Shown in pieces: positions 34,169 through 43,944 of a stretch of 64,000 bases of DNA. Position 1 is the first letter of the stretch; the number at the start of each line of letters is the position of its first letter. Source of the DNA: Janthinobacterium silvisoli (GTDB lineage Bacteria; Pseudomonadota; Gammaproteobacteria; Burkholderiales; Burkholderiaceae_D); NCBI RefSeq assembly GCF_014200725.1, contig NZ_JACHCL010000003.1:186001-250000 (forward strand). The letters are read 5' to 3'. Below the pieces are notes generated by a model. The model did not search any database. It saw nothing but the letters and a program-made list of their open reading frames with translations, and was not told the origin of the DNA. A program made the position numbers and the translations under genes.

Positions 34169-35563
34169 ATGCCCCATACCACCTCGTTCACTATCCCCGC
34201 CATCCGCAATGAAGTATCGTCCTTGTGGAAGCTGGCCTGGCCCATCCTGATCGGCCAGCTGGCCACCGTCGGCATGGGCGCGGCCGACGTGGCCATGACG
34301 GGCCACACCAATCCCGAAGAGCTGGCGGCCGTGTCGCTGGGCGCAGCCATCTGGTCTATCGTGCTGGTGACGGTGAGCGGCATCATGATGGCGATCAATA
34401 CGCTGGTGGCGCATGAAATCGGCGCCGCGCGCCACGACAAGGTGCCGCACATCGTGCGCCAGGCGCTGTGGAAGGCGCTGGCCGTGGGCCTGGTCGCCTG
34501 CCTGCTGACGAACATCGCCGCGCTGGTGTTCGATCATCTGATGCTGGAGCCGGCCGTGGCGGCCAAGGCCAAGCTGTTCGTGCACATCATCAGCTGCGCG
34601 CTGCCGCCGTTTGCCGCCTACCGCGCGCTGTATGGCTACAGCACCAGCATCAACCAGACCAAGCCGGTGATGGTGATCGCGCTGGCCGCGCTGGGCTTGA
34701 ATATCCTGGTCAACTACCTGCTGATCTACGGCCACTGGGGCATGCCCAAGCTGGGCGGCATCGGCTGCGCGGTGGCCACCACTACCTGTGTGTGGATGAT
34801 GCTGATCGCGATGGTGCTGTGGATACGCCACGCCCCCGTCTACCGCCCTACCTATCCGTTCAGCCACTGGGAAGCACCGCAGGCGGCCAGCATCGCCCCC
34901 ATGCTGCGCCTGGGCTTGCCGATAGGCGTGACGTATTTTGCGGAAGTGAGCGCCTTCGGCATCATCAGCCTGCTGGTGGCGCGCTTTGGCGTGATCCAGG
35001 TTTCGGCGCACCAGATCGCCCTCAATTTTTCCTCCGTCGTGTTCATGGTGCCGCTCACGTTCGGCATCGCGCTGGTGACCCGCGTGGGCCACGCCGTGGG
35101 TGAAAACAATCTGCGCCGGGCGCGCTTCATTTCGTGGGTCGGCGTAGCCATGTCGCTGACGGCGGCCGTGGTCTCGGCCATCCTCATCACCGTGTTCCGC
35201 CACCAGATCGCGCAAGCCTATACGTCGGATCCGCAAGTGCAGGCGCTGTGCGCGCATCTGCTGCTGTTTGCCGCCCTGTTCCAGTTGTCCGACGCAACTC
35301 AGGTGGCCGCCTCGTGCGCCATCCGCGGCTACAAGGTAACGCGCCAGCCCATGCTGATACAGCTGCTGGCCTTCTGGGGCTTTTCCCTGCCGATCGGTTA
35401 TGTGCTGGGCCTGGCGCCGCAAGGCTTCTTCCTGTCGCCAGCGGCGCCGATGGCCGCCACCGGTTTCTGGATAGGCCTGGTGCTGGGCTTGACGGTGGCC
35501 GCCGTGCTGCTGACCTGGTATCTGAACCGGCTATCGCTGCGCCGCATGCACGCAGCGGCATAA
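34169..35563 (+). CDS. MATE-family multidrug exporter
   Basis: The 464-residue protein has 12 predicted helices and MATE features: an LAWPILIGQLATVGMGAADV opening (read in pieces), TSINQTKPVM between helices, and VSAHQIALNFSSVVFMVPL in the second half. MATE proteins export cationic drugs by sodium or proton antiport (NorM class). An imperfect hairpin just after the stop (35569-35597) may end the transcript. Confidence 0.93.
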   Translation: MPHTTSFTIPAIRNEVSSLWKLAWPILIGQLATVGMGAADVAMTGHTNPEELAAVSLGAAIWSIVLVTVSGIMMAINTLVAHEIGAARHDKVPHIVRQALWKALAVGLVACLLTNIAALVFDHLMLEPAVAAKAKLFVHIISCALPPFAAYRALYGYSTSINQTKPVMVIALAALGLNILVNYLLIYGHWGMPKLGGIGCAVATTTCVWMMLIAMVLWIRHAPVYRPTYPFSHWEAPQAASIAPMLRLGLPIGVTYFAEVSAFGIISLLVARFGVIQVSAHQIALNFSSVVFMVPLTFGIALVTRVGHAVGENNLRRARFISWVGVAMSLTAAVVSAILITVFRHQIAQAYTSDPQVQALCAHLLLFAALFQLSDATQVAASCAIRGYKVTRQPMLIQLLAFWGFSLPIGYVLGLAPQGFFLSPAAPMAATGFWIGLVLGLTVAAVLLTWYLNRLSLRRMHAAA

Positions 35564-35568
35564 ACACC

Positions 35569-35597
35569 AGGCGGCGCGCAATTTATGCGTGCCGCCT
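35569..35597 (+). terminator. Possible terminator after the MATE gene
   Basis: AGGCGGC at 35569-35575 and GCCGCCT at 35591-35597 pair, with an inner CGCA/TGCG extension. Only a short T run follows, so termination may be weak. Confidence 0.4.
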
Positions 35598-35765
35598 TTG
35601 CACCTGGGAATACAAAATATCGCTATCCCTAATCTTTCACCGAAGTAAACAAGGCAATCACGGCCTTATTCCGTGCCCAGCCCTATCGCATTAAATGCCG
35701 CGCTCTGGTATCGTTTGTGGTCAAGCTGCGAGCTTGATCACTCTTTTACCATCACCGAGACATCC

Positions 35766-37979
35766 ATGCGTTTTCTTCTTTGTTTTCTGGCCGCGATGGC
35801 CAGCGTTCCTGCGGCAGCTGAAAAGCTGACCCTGGAGCGCATCCACGCCGATCCGGCGCTGTCCGGCCCCGGCGTGCGCAATCTGAAGGTATCGCCCGAC
35901 GGCGAGCGCGTCACGTTCCTGCGCGGCCGTGCCGACAACCAGTTCCAGCTCGACCTGTGGGAATTCAAGCTGAAAGACAAGAGCACGCACCGCCTGGTCG
36001 ATTCCAAGGCGCTGGTGCCGAATGAAACCATCTCGCCCGAAGAACAGGCGCGCCGCGAACGCGAGCGCACGGCCAGTCTGAACGGCATTCTCAGCTACAG
36101 CTGGTCGCCCGATGGCAAGCAGCTGCTGGTGCCGCTGGCCGGCAATCTGTACCTGGTCGATGCGGCCAAGCCGGACCAGGCGCGCCTGGTCGCCAAGGGC
36201 AATGTGCTCGATCCGAAAATCTCGCCGAAAGGCCGCTACGTGTCCTTCGTGCGCGACCAGAACCTGTTCGTGATCGACCTGAAAACCAATGCCGAGCGCC
36301 AGCTGACCACCGACGGCAAGGGCACCATCCATAACGCCGAAGCCGAATTCGTGGCGCAGGAAGAAATGGGCCAGCGCACCGGCTACTACTGGGCGCCGGA
36401 CGATAGCGCCATCGCCTACAAACGCTACGACGAAGCGCCGGTGCCGGTGGTGCGCCGCTTTGAAATCTTCGCCGACCGCACCGACGTCGTCGAACAGCGC
36501 TACCCTGCCGCTGGCGATCCTAACGTGCTGGTACAACTGCATATCGTGGAGCCAGCAACCGGCGTGCAGCGCCAGGTCGACCTGGGCAGCAATCCCGATA
36601 TTTATCTGGTACGCGCCGACTTCAGCGCCGACAGCAAGTCGCTGGTGTATCAACGCCAGTCGCGCGACCAGAAAACGCTGGACCTGGTCGCAGTCGATGT
36701 GGCCACCCTGGCGCAGCGCACCTTGCTGACCGAAACCTCGAAGACCTGGGTCAGCATCAATGATGACCTGCGTTTCCTGTCCAACGGCACCTTCCTGTGG
36801 TCGTCCGAGCGCACGGGCCGCAACCATCTGTACCTGTACGACATGAGCGGCAAGCTGCTGCACGCTGTGACCAGCGGCGAGTGGGGCATCGACAATCTGC
36901 TGGCCATCAATGAAAAAACCGGCAAGGTCTACGTCTCGTCGAACCGCGACGCCGTGATCGACAAGCAAACCTACGCCCTGGCGCTCGATGGCAGCACGGC
37001 CGACAAGCCGCAGCGCGTGACCAAAGCCGATGGCTGGCATGACACGACGTTTGCCCGCAATGGCGCGGTCTTCGTAGATACGTATTCCGATCCATCGACG
37101 CCGCCGCAAGTGAGCATCCGCCGCCCTGACGGTTCGATGGTGGGCTGGCTGGAAGAAAACGCCCTGAACGCCAGCCACCCGTACGCGAAATACAAGGCTG
37201 ATCACCTGCCGACCGAATACGGCACCCTGAAATCGAACGATGGCCAGACCCTGTACTACTCGCTGGTAAAACCGTCGAACTTCGACGCCTCGAAACGCTA
37301 CCCGGTCTTCCTGTCGACCTACGGCGGTCCGCACTCGCAGCACGTGGCTCGCCGCTGGGGCAATACCTTTGACCAGTACATGGCGCAGCAGGGTTTTGTG
37401 GTGTTCCGCCTCGATAACCGCGGTTCGTCGCGCCGCGAACGCGCTTTCACCGACGCCATCTACCATAACCTGGGTGCAGCGGAAGTAGCCGACCAGCTGG
37501 TGGGCATCGACTGGCTGGCCAAGCAAAGCTTTGTCGACCCCAAGCGCATCGGCGTGTTCGGCTGGAGCTATGGCGGTTTCATGACTTTGCGCCTGCTGTC
37601 GGCCGCGTCGGACAAGATCGCCATGGGCGTGTCGGTAGCGCCCGTGACCGACTGGTCGCTGTACGACACCCACTACACGGAACAATTCCTCGGCATGCCG
37701 AAGGAAGATGCCGACGGCTACCAGAAGAGCACCGTGTTTGCCCACCTCGATGGCTTGAAATCGCCGCTGCTGCTGATACACGGCATGGCGGACGATAATG
37801 TGCTGTTTACGAACACCACGCGTTTGATCGATGCGCTGGTCAACCGTGGCGTGCAGTTCGACCTGATGACCTATCCAGGCGCCAAGCACGGCATCTCCTC
37901 GCGCGCGGGCCAACGCCACGTGTACGCGAAGATCGCCGGCTTCTTCAAGAAAAACCTGGGCGGCGAAGCGGCGAAGTAA
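35766..37979 (+). CDS. Dipeptidyl peptidase IV-like S9 serine peptidase
   Basis: The 737-residue protein starts at ATG 35766, giving a signal peptide (1-18, LLCFLAAMASVPAAA). An N-terminal beta-propeller (about 40-480) has DPP-IV features such as AEFVAQEEMGQRTGYYWAPD. A C-terminal hydrolase (about 500-737) carries GWSYGGFM with the nucleophile Ser, GMADDNV with the Asp, and GAKHGIS with the His. The family removes Xaa-Pro or Xaa-Ala dipeptides from peptides in the periplasm. It is followed by a strong terminator. Confidence 0.93.
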   Translation: MRFLLCFLAAMASVPAAAEKLTLERIHADPALSGPGVRNLKVSPDGERVTFLRGRADNQFQLDLWEFKLKDKSTHRLVDSKALVPNETISPEEQARRERERTASLNGILSYSWSPDGKQLLVPLAGNLYLVDAAKPDQARLVAKGNVLDPKISPKGRYVSFVRDQNLFVIDLKTNAERQLTTDGKGTIHNAEAEFVAQEEMGQRTGYYWAPDDSAIAYKRYDEAPVPVVRRFEIFADRTDVVEQRYPAAGDPNVLVQLHIVEPATGVQRQVDLGSNPDIYLVRADFSADSKSLVYQRQSRDQKTLDLVAVDVATLAQRTLLTETSKTWVSINDDLRFLSNGTFLWSSERTGRNHLYLYDMSGKLLHAVTSGEWGIDNLLAINEKTGKVYVSSNRDAVIDKQTYALALDGSTADKPQRVTKADGWHDTTFARNGAVFVDTYSDPSTPPQVSIRRPDGSMVGWLEENALNASHPYAKYKADHLPTEYGTLKSNDGQTLYYSLVKPSNFDASKRYPVFLSTYGGPHSQHVARRWGNTFDQYMAQQGFVVFRLDNRGSSRRERAFTDAIYHNLGAAEVADQLVGIDWLAKQSFVDPKRIGVFGWSYGGFMTLRLLSAASDKIAMGVSVAPVTDWSLYDTHYTEQFLGMPKEDADGYQKSTVFAHLDGLKSPLLLIHGMADDNVLFTNTTRLIDALVNRGVQFDLMTYPGAKHGISSRAGQRHVYAKIAGFFKKNLGGEAAK

Positions 37980-37997
37980 GCTAGGTAGCGCCCAAAT

Positions 37998-38036
37998 AAA
38001 AACCGCCGCCTGTCTCGCGACAGGCGGCGGTTTTTT
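37998..38036. terminator. Bidirectional intrinsic terminator
   Basis: The hairpin has arms CCGCCGCCTGTC at 38003-38014 and GACAGGCGGCGG at 38019-38030, with a TCGC loop. It is flanked by A5 on the left and T6 on the right, so it can work in both directions. It sits between the DPP gene and the convergent CsbD gene. Confidence 0.9.
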
Positions 38037-38051
38037 CATGCGTGCCTGGAA

Positions 38052-38237
38052 TTATGGCTTGCGCGTGACGGTCTCGACCGCATCTTTCACATCGCCAACT
38101 TTCTTTTGCACTTTGCCTTCAGCCTGGTTGGCCAGACCCTTGGCTTGCTGTTCCTGGCTGCCGACCAGCTTGCCAGCTTGTTCCTGGATTTTGCCGCCGA
38201 CTTCTTTCAGTTTACCTTCGACTTGATCTTTGTTCAT
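38052..38237 (-). CDS. CsbD-family stress protein
   Basis: The 61-residue product starts at ATG 38237 after GAGGAG. It has the repeated glycine- and lysine-rich CsbD sequence: KDQVEGKLKEVGGKIQEQAG, LVGSQEQQAKGLANQAEGK. CsbD proteins are small hydrophilic general-stress proteins, induced on entry to stationary phase or by osmotic and desiccation stress in several bacteria. The frame may extend upstream to 38291 without a ribosome binding site. Confidence 0.92.
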   Translation of the reverse strand: MNKDQVEGKLKEVGGKIQEQAGKLVGSQEQQAKGLANQAEGKVQKKVGDVKDAVETVTRKP

Positions 38238-38410
38238 GGTGAACTCCTCGCTGTAGTTGGTACATCTGTGGGTATATCTCTGTCCAGCCACCAGGGCCGG
38301 TACCGCGGCTCACACGCTGCTTGCTGCGTGTCGATGTGTCCATACTACGCTTGAGGCTTCATCCGTTCTGTTCGGTCCCTAACACATGCCCAAATGTATT
38401 TATTTCTCGT

Positions 38411-39079
38411 TTAAGCAGCTTTGCGCCAGACGGTCGCCAGCCATGGCTGCTGTTCACGCGGCAAGCCAGCGGGACGGTAATAATGCTCGACCAGGCTGAA
38501 ACCGGCCGTCTGCAGATGGGCAAACCAGGTTTCCTCATCGTAATAACTGCCATAACGGGGGCCATTCCAGCCTTCCTGGTTCTGGCCACGCGGGTTCGAA
38601 CTGAACAGCACGCCACCGGGTTTCAAACAGCCGTGCAGCGTCCGCAGCACGCCGGGCAAGGCGGCGCTGGGCACGTGGAACAGCACGGCGTTGGCAAACA
38701 CACCGTCGAAGTGGCTGGCGGGCAGATCGAGGTCGACGAAGTCTTGCTGCCAGACGGTGCAGCCGCTATACGCGCGCGCCATCTCGACAAAGCGGCGCGA
38801 ACCATCGACGCCGGTGGCGTGGTGGCCCAGCTCGGTGAACGCTTTCAGGTCGCGCCCGGGGCCGCAGCCCAGGTCGAGGATGGAAAATGGCGCGCTGCGC
38901 CCGCCCGCTTGAATGGCGTTCAGCAGCGCGGCTATATTCTGGCGCACGTCATGGTCGCGCGTACCTTCAAAAAACTGCTCGGCGCTGGCGTCGTAATGGG
39001 CCAGCGTGCGCTCAGTGATGGCATGCAGCGCATCTTGCGCGTCCTGCTGCGAGGGCGATAGGGAGGGCTGGTCGTTCAT
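38411..39079 (-). CDS. Class I SAM-dependent methyltransferase
   Basis: The 222-residue protein has the Rossmann methyltransferase motif I ILDLGCGPGRDLKAF, then an acidic residue at GVDGS (motif II) and FDGVFANAVLFHV. The LKPGGVLFSSNPRG stretch is post-motif III. The N-terminus (ALHAITERTLAHYDASAEQF) resembles tellurite- or thiopurine-type methyltransferases. The substrate is unknown. Confidence 0.88.
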   Translation of the reverse strand: MNDQPSLSPSQQDAQDALHAITERTLAHYDASAEQFFEGTRDHDVRQNIAALLNAIQAGGRSAPFSILDLGCGPGRDLKAFTELGHHATGVDGSRRFVEMARAYSGCTVWQQDFVDLDLPASHFDGVFANAVLFHVPSAALPGVLRTLHGCLKPGGVLFSSNPRGQNQEGWNGPRYGSYYDEETWFAHLQTAGFSLVEHYYRPAGLPREQQPWLATVWRKAA

Positions 39080-39130
39080 GGTATTCCTGTCTGAGGTTTT
39101 CCTGTTGCATCAGCCCTCCATTTTACCGTG

Positions 39131-41191
39131 CTACCAGACTCTTACGCGCTGCTCCGGCGCCAGGTACAGACGCTGGCCTTGCTTGACGTCGAAGGCCGGG
39201 TACCATGCATCGAGATTGCGCACGGTGGCGGCGCGGTATTGCGCCGGCGCGTGGCCATTCGTCAGGATCTGCTGGCGCTCGGCTGCTTCACGCGCCTTGT
39301 TGCGCCAGCTGATGCCATAACCGGTGAAGAACTCGCGGTCGGCGCCAGGCTGGGCCGGCTTGCCTTGCTGCGACAAGGTGAACGCATCGTAGGCAGCCGA
39401 CAGGCCGGCCAGGTCGGCCAGGTTTTCACTGAGGGTCAGCTGGCCATTGACAGCCAGGTCAGGGAACGGCTTGTAGGCAGAGAACTGCGCCACCAGCTGT
39501 TTCGAGGCAGCCTGGAAGTGGGCCAGGTCGGCTGGCGTCCACCAGTCGCGCCACTTGCCCTGGGCGTCGAACTGCGCGCCCTGGTCGTCAAAACTATGGC
39601 TGATTTCATGGCCGATGGTGGCGCCTATGCCGCCATAGTTGGCTGCGTCCGAGGCGTTCGGGTCAAAGAATGGCGGCTGCAGGATGGCGGCCGGGAAGTT
39701 CAGCGCATTTTGCAGCGGCAGGTTGACGGCGTTGACCAGTTGCGCAGGCATCGCCCATTCGGTGCGGTCGACAGGCTGGCCCAGCTTGGCCAGTTGCTGC
39801 TGATAGTGGAATTGCTCGGCGCGCTGAGCATTGCCCAGCGCATCGCCGCGCACCACTTGCAAGCCCGCATAGCTGGCCCAGTGGTCCGGATAGGCCACGC
39901 CCACGTACAGGGTTTTGAGTTTTTCCTGCGCCTGCGCCTTGGTGGCAGGCGCCATCCAGTCCAGCTTGTCGATACGGCGCGAGAAGGCAGCTACCAGCTT
40001 GCTGACCATATCCTGCACGCGCGCTTTCGACTCGGGCGAGAAATAGCGCTCCACATACAGCTTGCCGACGGCGTCGCTCAGTGCGTCATTGGTAGCGGCC
40101 AGCGCGCGCTTGCTGCGCGCCGATTGCTGAGGCGTGCCACTCAGGGCGCGGCCATAAAAGGCGAAGTGCTGATCGGCGGCCGCGCGTGGCAAGGTGGTGG
40201 AAAAATGGTTGATGGTATGGAAAGCGAGAAAATCCTTCCAGGTTGCCAGCGGCACCTTGGACGCCAGTGCGGCGCTGCCCGCCATGGCGCTGGGATGCCA
40301 GACGATGAAGTCTTTTTGTTCCGACAATCCCGCGCCTTCAAAAAACGCAGCCCAATCCAGGCCCGGCGCCTTGCTGGCGAAATCCTGCGCGCGCCAGACG
40401 TTGTTGCCCTTGGCGACATCGGCCGAATCTTCGCGGCTGGCGTGGCTGGCGGCGATCTTTTGTTCCAGCGCAAACACGCGCGCGGCGCGGCCCTGTGCAT
40501 CGCTGTAGCCTGCCAGTTTGAACAGGGTAGCGATATGCTTCTGGTACTCGCCGCGCAGTTGCTGCATGCGCGCGCTATTGTCCAGGTAATAGGCGCGGTC
40601 GGGCATGCCCAGGCCGCCCTGCAACAGATAAGCCACGTTGCGCGTGGTGTCGTTCAAGTCTTGCGCCACCCACAGGCCAAACAGGTTTTCAGTAAAAAAA
40701 TTGGTCGAGTTGAGCGGATCGACATCGGCGCGCAAGCTCGCGCCCAGCGCCCGTGCCAGGCTGGCCTGGTCATGTATGCCATCGATTTTCTTCAACAGCG
40801 GTTTCAAAGGCGCCCAGCCTTTCGCTTCGATAGCCGTTTCGTCCATATAGGAGCGGTAAAAATCGCTGATCTGGCGCGCTTCGGCGCTTGGATTTTGCTG
40901 GGTTTCCAGGCCTTCAACCAGGCCGATAATACGCTTGTTCGTGCTGTCACTCAGGCTGGCAAACGAGCCCCAGCTGCTGCGGTCGGCGGGAATCTGTGTG
41001 TTGCGCACCCAGTCGCCATTGACGTAATTAAAGAAGTCATCGCCGGGTAAAACAGCCGCTGGCGCAGTGGCGGTAGCGGCCGTGGCAGGAGCGGCGTGGG
41101 CCGGCAAGCCAGCCAGGGCAGCGCCGGCCAGGGCGAGCGCCAAGGCGGCGGAAAGTGGCGTGGTGCGCCAGGATGGGCGGCTAGCGTGCAT
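39131..41191 (-). CDS. M13-family (PepO/neprilysin-like) metallopeptidase
   Basis: The 686-residue protein starts at ATG 41191 after AAAGGAT and has a signal peptide ending near LPAHAA. The active site is IGHEISHSFDDQGAQFD, with HExxH giving two zinc ligands. ENLADLAGLSAAYDAF supplies the third zinc ligand (Glu) and the Asp. The C-terminus ends in the conserved VRVW. M13 enzymes cut short peptides in the periplasm or outside. No linked gene defines a substrate. Confidence 0.93.
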   Translation of the reverse strand: MHASRPSWRTTPLSAALALALAGAALAGLPAHAAPATAATATAPAAVLPGDDFFNYVNGDWVRNTQIPADRSSWGSFASLSDSTNKRIIGLVEGLETQQNPSAEARQISDFYRSYMDETAIEAKGWAPLKPLLKKIDGIHDQASLARALGASLRADVDPLNSTNFFTENLFGLWVAQDLNDTTRNVAYLLQGGLGMPDRAYYLDNSARMQQLRGEYQKHIATLFKLAGYSDAQGRAARVFALEQKIAASHASREDSADVAKGNNVWRAQDFASKAPGLDWAAFFEGAGLSEQKDFIVWHPSAMAGSAALASKVPLATWKDFLAFHTINHFSTTLPRAAADQHFAFYGRALSGTPQQSARSKRALAATNDALSDAVGKLYVERYFSPESKARVQDMVSKLVAAFSRRIDKLDWMAPATKAQAQEKLKTLYVGVAYPDHWASYAGLQVVRGDALGNAQRAEQFHYQQQLAKLGQPVDRTEWAMPAQLVNAVNLPLQNALNFPAAILQPPFFDPNASDAANYGGIGATIGHEISHSFDDQGAQFDAQGKWRDWWTPADLAHFQAASKQLVAQFSAYKPFPDLAVNGQLTLSENLADLAGLSAAYDAFTLSQQGKPAQPGADREFFTGYGISWRNKAREAAERQQILTNGHAPAQYRAATVRNLDAWYPAFDVKQGQRLYLAPEQRVRVW

Positions 41192-41346
41192 GGAAATCCT
41201 TTCGTGAATGTCTCTGAAATCGTGGCTGAAATCATAGCCTGTTTGGCGACAAAAAGCGTTGTCGAGATTTTTTGCAACAAGATAAAAAAACGGCATATAG
41301 TTTCGTGACAGCCAGACCGATTGCCGCGCGAACAAAGGAGAGTGCC

Positions 41347-42174
41347 ATGCAACTTGAAGCGCTGTTTCAACATGCCCATGCCCTGCCCACTGCCCCGAAA
41401 ATCGTCGATGAGCTGGTCCGCAGCTTCGACAATCCCAGTATTTCCACCGAAGAACTGGCCCGCAAGCTGGGCGCCGACCCGGCCCTGAGCGCCAAGCTGC
41501 TGCGCCTGGCCAACTCGGCGTATTACCACGTCTCGCGCAGCATCGGCACGGTGGAAGATGCGGTGCTGATGCTGGGCTTTGTGACCGTGCGTACTCTGGT
41601 CATCAGTTCCGGCCTGGTCAGCGGCTTCAAGGCCGTGCCGGGATTAAACCTGCAGCAATTCTGGCGCTACAGCCTGCATAGCGCCGTCTCGGCCCGCTGG
41701 ATCGCCAAACAGACGGGCGACAATACGGAGCTGGCCTTCACCATCGGCATGATGCATGCCATCGGCCAGTTGGTGCTGCATGCAGCGGCGCCCGAGCAAG
41801 CCATGCAACTGGACAAGATCGCCCCACCGTTCGACGCGCGCCGCATCGACGCCGAGCGCGTATCGCTAGGTTACTGCTACGCCGATGTAGGCGCGGAACT
41901 GGCGCGCCGCTGGAAGTTCCCGCCCGTTTTTGCCGAAACCATCGCTGCCTTTCCCGATCCGCTGGCCGGCCAGCCCCTCAATCGCATGGCGGCCGTCATC
42001 CACCTGGCCGCCTGGCGCGCCCGTATCGAGGAAAATGCGCTGAACAACGAAGAAATCATCGCCTGCTACCCCAGTGAAGTGGCTGAAGCGCTCGGATTAC
42101 CGCCTTCCATCATGGTCGACAAGATGCCGCCACCTGCCACGCTCAGCGCCGGCCTGGAAGAACTAGTACACTAA
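41347..42174 (+). CDS. HDOD-domain signalling protein
   Basis: The 275-residue protein starts at ATG 41347, four to five bases after AAAGGAG. It has an N-terminal HDOD domain: LPTAPKIVDELVRSFDN, GADPALSAKLLRLANSAYYH, SRSIGTVEDAVLMLGF. HDOD proteins are HD-like domains without the catalytic dyad in several cases, used in signalling, motility or stress control. It has no further domain. It stands alone between divergent and same-strand genes. Confidence 0.85.
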   Translation: MQLEALFQHAHALPTAPKIVDELVRSFDNPSISTEELARKLGADPALSAKLLRLANSAYYHVSRSIGTVEDAVLMLGFVTVRTLVISSGLVSGFKAVPGLNLQQFWRYSLHSAVSARWIAKQTGDNTELAFTIGMMHAIGQLVLHAAAPEQAMQLDKIAPPFDARRIDAERVSLGYCYADVGAELARRWKFPPVFAETIAAFPDPLAGQPLNRMAAVIHLAAWRARIEENALNNEEIIACYPSEVAEALGLPPSIMVDKMPPPATLSAGLEELVH

Positions 42175-42353
42175 ATATTACCTGAAGGAAATCTTGCAAC
42201 CCCAGTATTCATGCGGCTTCCCGGGGAGTTCGTTTGTTTGATGTCTGTTTGAACACTACTTACACTTTCTTTCAAAAAATCACTCAAGTTTTCAGCCGCT
42301 TCGCCGTTATGCTAGCCATGTAGCACTTTTCCGTAACTTACCTGGAGAGGCTC

Positions 42354-42644
42354 ATGACTCCCAACGACGTTCTCGCGATGTATGAAAATATTGCCGGACT
42401 GACTAATCAAATGGTCTCCGCCGCGCGTTCGAGCGACTGGGATGGTTTAAGTATCCTGGAAAAACAGTGCTCTCAAGAAACGCAATCTATCGAGCATGGT
42501 GAGGTTGCGCCACTGTCTGCCGCAGCGCGCAAGCGCAAGATTGACTTGCTGAAACAAATACTGGCGAATGACAGGGTCATACGCGATATCACGGAAACAC
42601 CGCTGACGCTGGTAGCCAGCCCTGCGGCCACCCGGCCAAACTGA
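42354..42644 (+). CDS. FliT-like flagellar chaperone-like protein
   Basis: This 96-residue helical protein resembles FliT of betaproteobacteria in MVSAARSSDWDGLSILEKQC and LLKQILANDRVIRDITE. FliT is the export chaperone of the flagellar cap FliD and a regulator of FlhDC. There are no other flagellar genes in the window, so it may be an orphan or a diverged relative. A terminator follows directly. Confidence 0.6.
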   Translation: MTPNDVLAMYENIAGLTNQMVSAARSSDWDGLSILEKQCSQETQSIEHGEVAPLSAAARKRKIDLLKQILANDRVIRDITETPLTLVASPAATRPN

Positions 42645-42651
42645 CCGATAC

Positions 42652-42678
42652 AAAAAAAGCGCCATGGGCGCTTTTTTT
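42652..42678. terminator. Bidirectional intrinsic terminator
   Basis: AAAAAAAGCGCC at 42652-42663, loop ATG, and GGCGCTTTTTTT at 42667-42678 form a hairpin flanked by A7 and T7 runs. It can end both the FliT-like transcript and the convergent FimV-like transcript. Confidence 0.9.
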
Positions 42679-42707
42679 ACATCTTGAACCACCAGCGAGC
42701 AAATGAG

Positions 42708-43787
42708 TCACCGCGAAAATGGCGATGGCTCCGGTTCCGCTGGCGCCGCTTCAGCCTCGCCCTCCTCCACCGTTTCCGTCAAGACAGGCACTGGCGCGCG
42801 GCGAAATGGTTTGCGCAGCAAAACCCAGTATTTCGATGGCGGCCGGTCGGCGCCTTTTTCCCTGCGCTTGCGCCAGACATACACGATCACCGCCGTCAGC
42901 AGCAAAAAGAGCAGGATACCGAGTCCCAGCCACCACAGGCCGCCGCCGGACGGTTTTTTTTCCTTCACGGCTGGGGCTGCATGCAGGGGCTTGGGCTTGG
43001 CGTGCGGCGCTTCGGCGGCGGCTGGCGCGGCGGCAACAGCAGGAGCGACAGCAGGCACGGCCAGCGCCTTTTGCAAAGCGCCAACCTTGCCTTCCAACTC
43101 GCCCAATTTGTCATTCAAGGCGGCATTCTGTTGATTGAGCGCAACACAACTTGCATCGGGTGCGGCAACGGCTTGCGGCGCGCAGGATGCCGCCGCCGGG
43201 ATGGTCCGGCGCAGCGGCGGCCGCATCAAAGGTACGGCAGGAGGCACGAACACGGCCGGTGGGCGCACCATGCCTTCCGCACGGACACGGGCTGCCAGTG
43301 CGGCCGCATCGGGGGGCGGCGCAAGGGGCTTGGCCGGCAGAGCAGCTAATACGGCAAGAGGCACTGGCGCAGGAACAGGCGCGGCCGGCGCCGGTGTCAG
43401 CCAGACCGTTGCCAGGCGAACATTGGCGCCGCTACCGCTGCCCAGCACAAAATACAGGTGTACATGGCCCGCCGTGATTGCCTGTTGCGTACTCACGTGG
43501 ACATAGCGCCGGCCGTGGCGCACCGCCTGGCTGATGGCCAGCCCTTGCAGTGCCGGATCCATCGTGATGCCGCCGCCCTGGTACACATCGGGGGACGCCA
43601 GGCGCACGGCCACGCCAGCGCTTTCATCGGGCGCCAGCGCCGTCAGTTCGATATCGGCTGACAGCGGCTGGCCCACGTGCGAGAGCGCGCTGATATCACC
43701 GAGTTCGGCCGCAAAAGCGCCGGGCATGGCCACGCTGGCGGCGGCACAGGAGATCAGGATCCGACGGGAAAATACACTGCTCTGCAT
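42708..43787 (-). CDS. FimV-like anchored protein
   Basis: The 359-residue product starts at ATG 43787 and has a signal peptide (1-27). The N-terminal domain (about 28-125) carries LGDISALSHVGQPLSADIEL, a FimV N-terminal pattern. A Pro- and Ala-rich stretch, a coiled coil (ALNQQNAALNDKLGELEGKV) and a membrane helix (WWLGLGILLFLLLTAVIVYVW) follow. FimV proteins organise type IV pili and polar complexes. The large FimV C-terminal part is missing, so it is a short version. Confidence 0.75.
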   Translation of the reverse strand: MQSSVFSRRILISCAAASVAMPGAFAAELGDISALSHVGQPLSADIELTALAPDESAGVAVRLASPDVYQGGGITMDPALQGLAISQAVRHGRRYVHVSTQQAITAGHVHLYFVLGSGSGANVRLATVWLTPAPAAPVPAPVPLAVLAALPAKPLAPPPDAAALAARVRAEGMVRPPAVFVPPAVPLMRPPLRRTIPAAASCAPQAVAAPDASCVALNQQNAALNDKLGELEGKVGALQKALAVPAVAPAVAAAPAAAEAPHAKPKPLHAAPAVKEKKPSGGGLWWLGLGILLFLLLTAVIVYVWRKRREKGADRPPSKYWVLLRKPFRRAPVPVLTETVEEGEAEAAPAEPEPSPFSR

Positions 43788-43944
43788 GGATGAGTCGCTT
43801 TGACAACAGGGAAAATGGGGTACCTCCCTTATTAACGGCAGGAAATACACAAAATAAAGGCCGAGCAGTACCGTATGGCCACGCCCTGTGCGATTTTGTC
43901 GTCTGGAGTACACTCGAAGGACCAAAATCGATGAAAGGGATGCC

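Noticed and set aside
35721..38039. 772-residue minus-strand frame
   Set aside because: It mirrors the dipeptidyl peptidase gene, which has all catalytic motifs. The antisense frame has no recognisable domain.
39128..41050. 640-residue plus-strand frame
   Set aside because: It is antisense to the M13 peptidase gene with its HExxH motif. No ribosome binding site or known pattern was seen.
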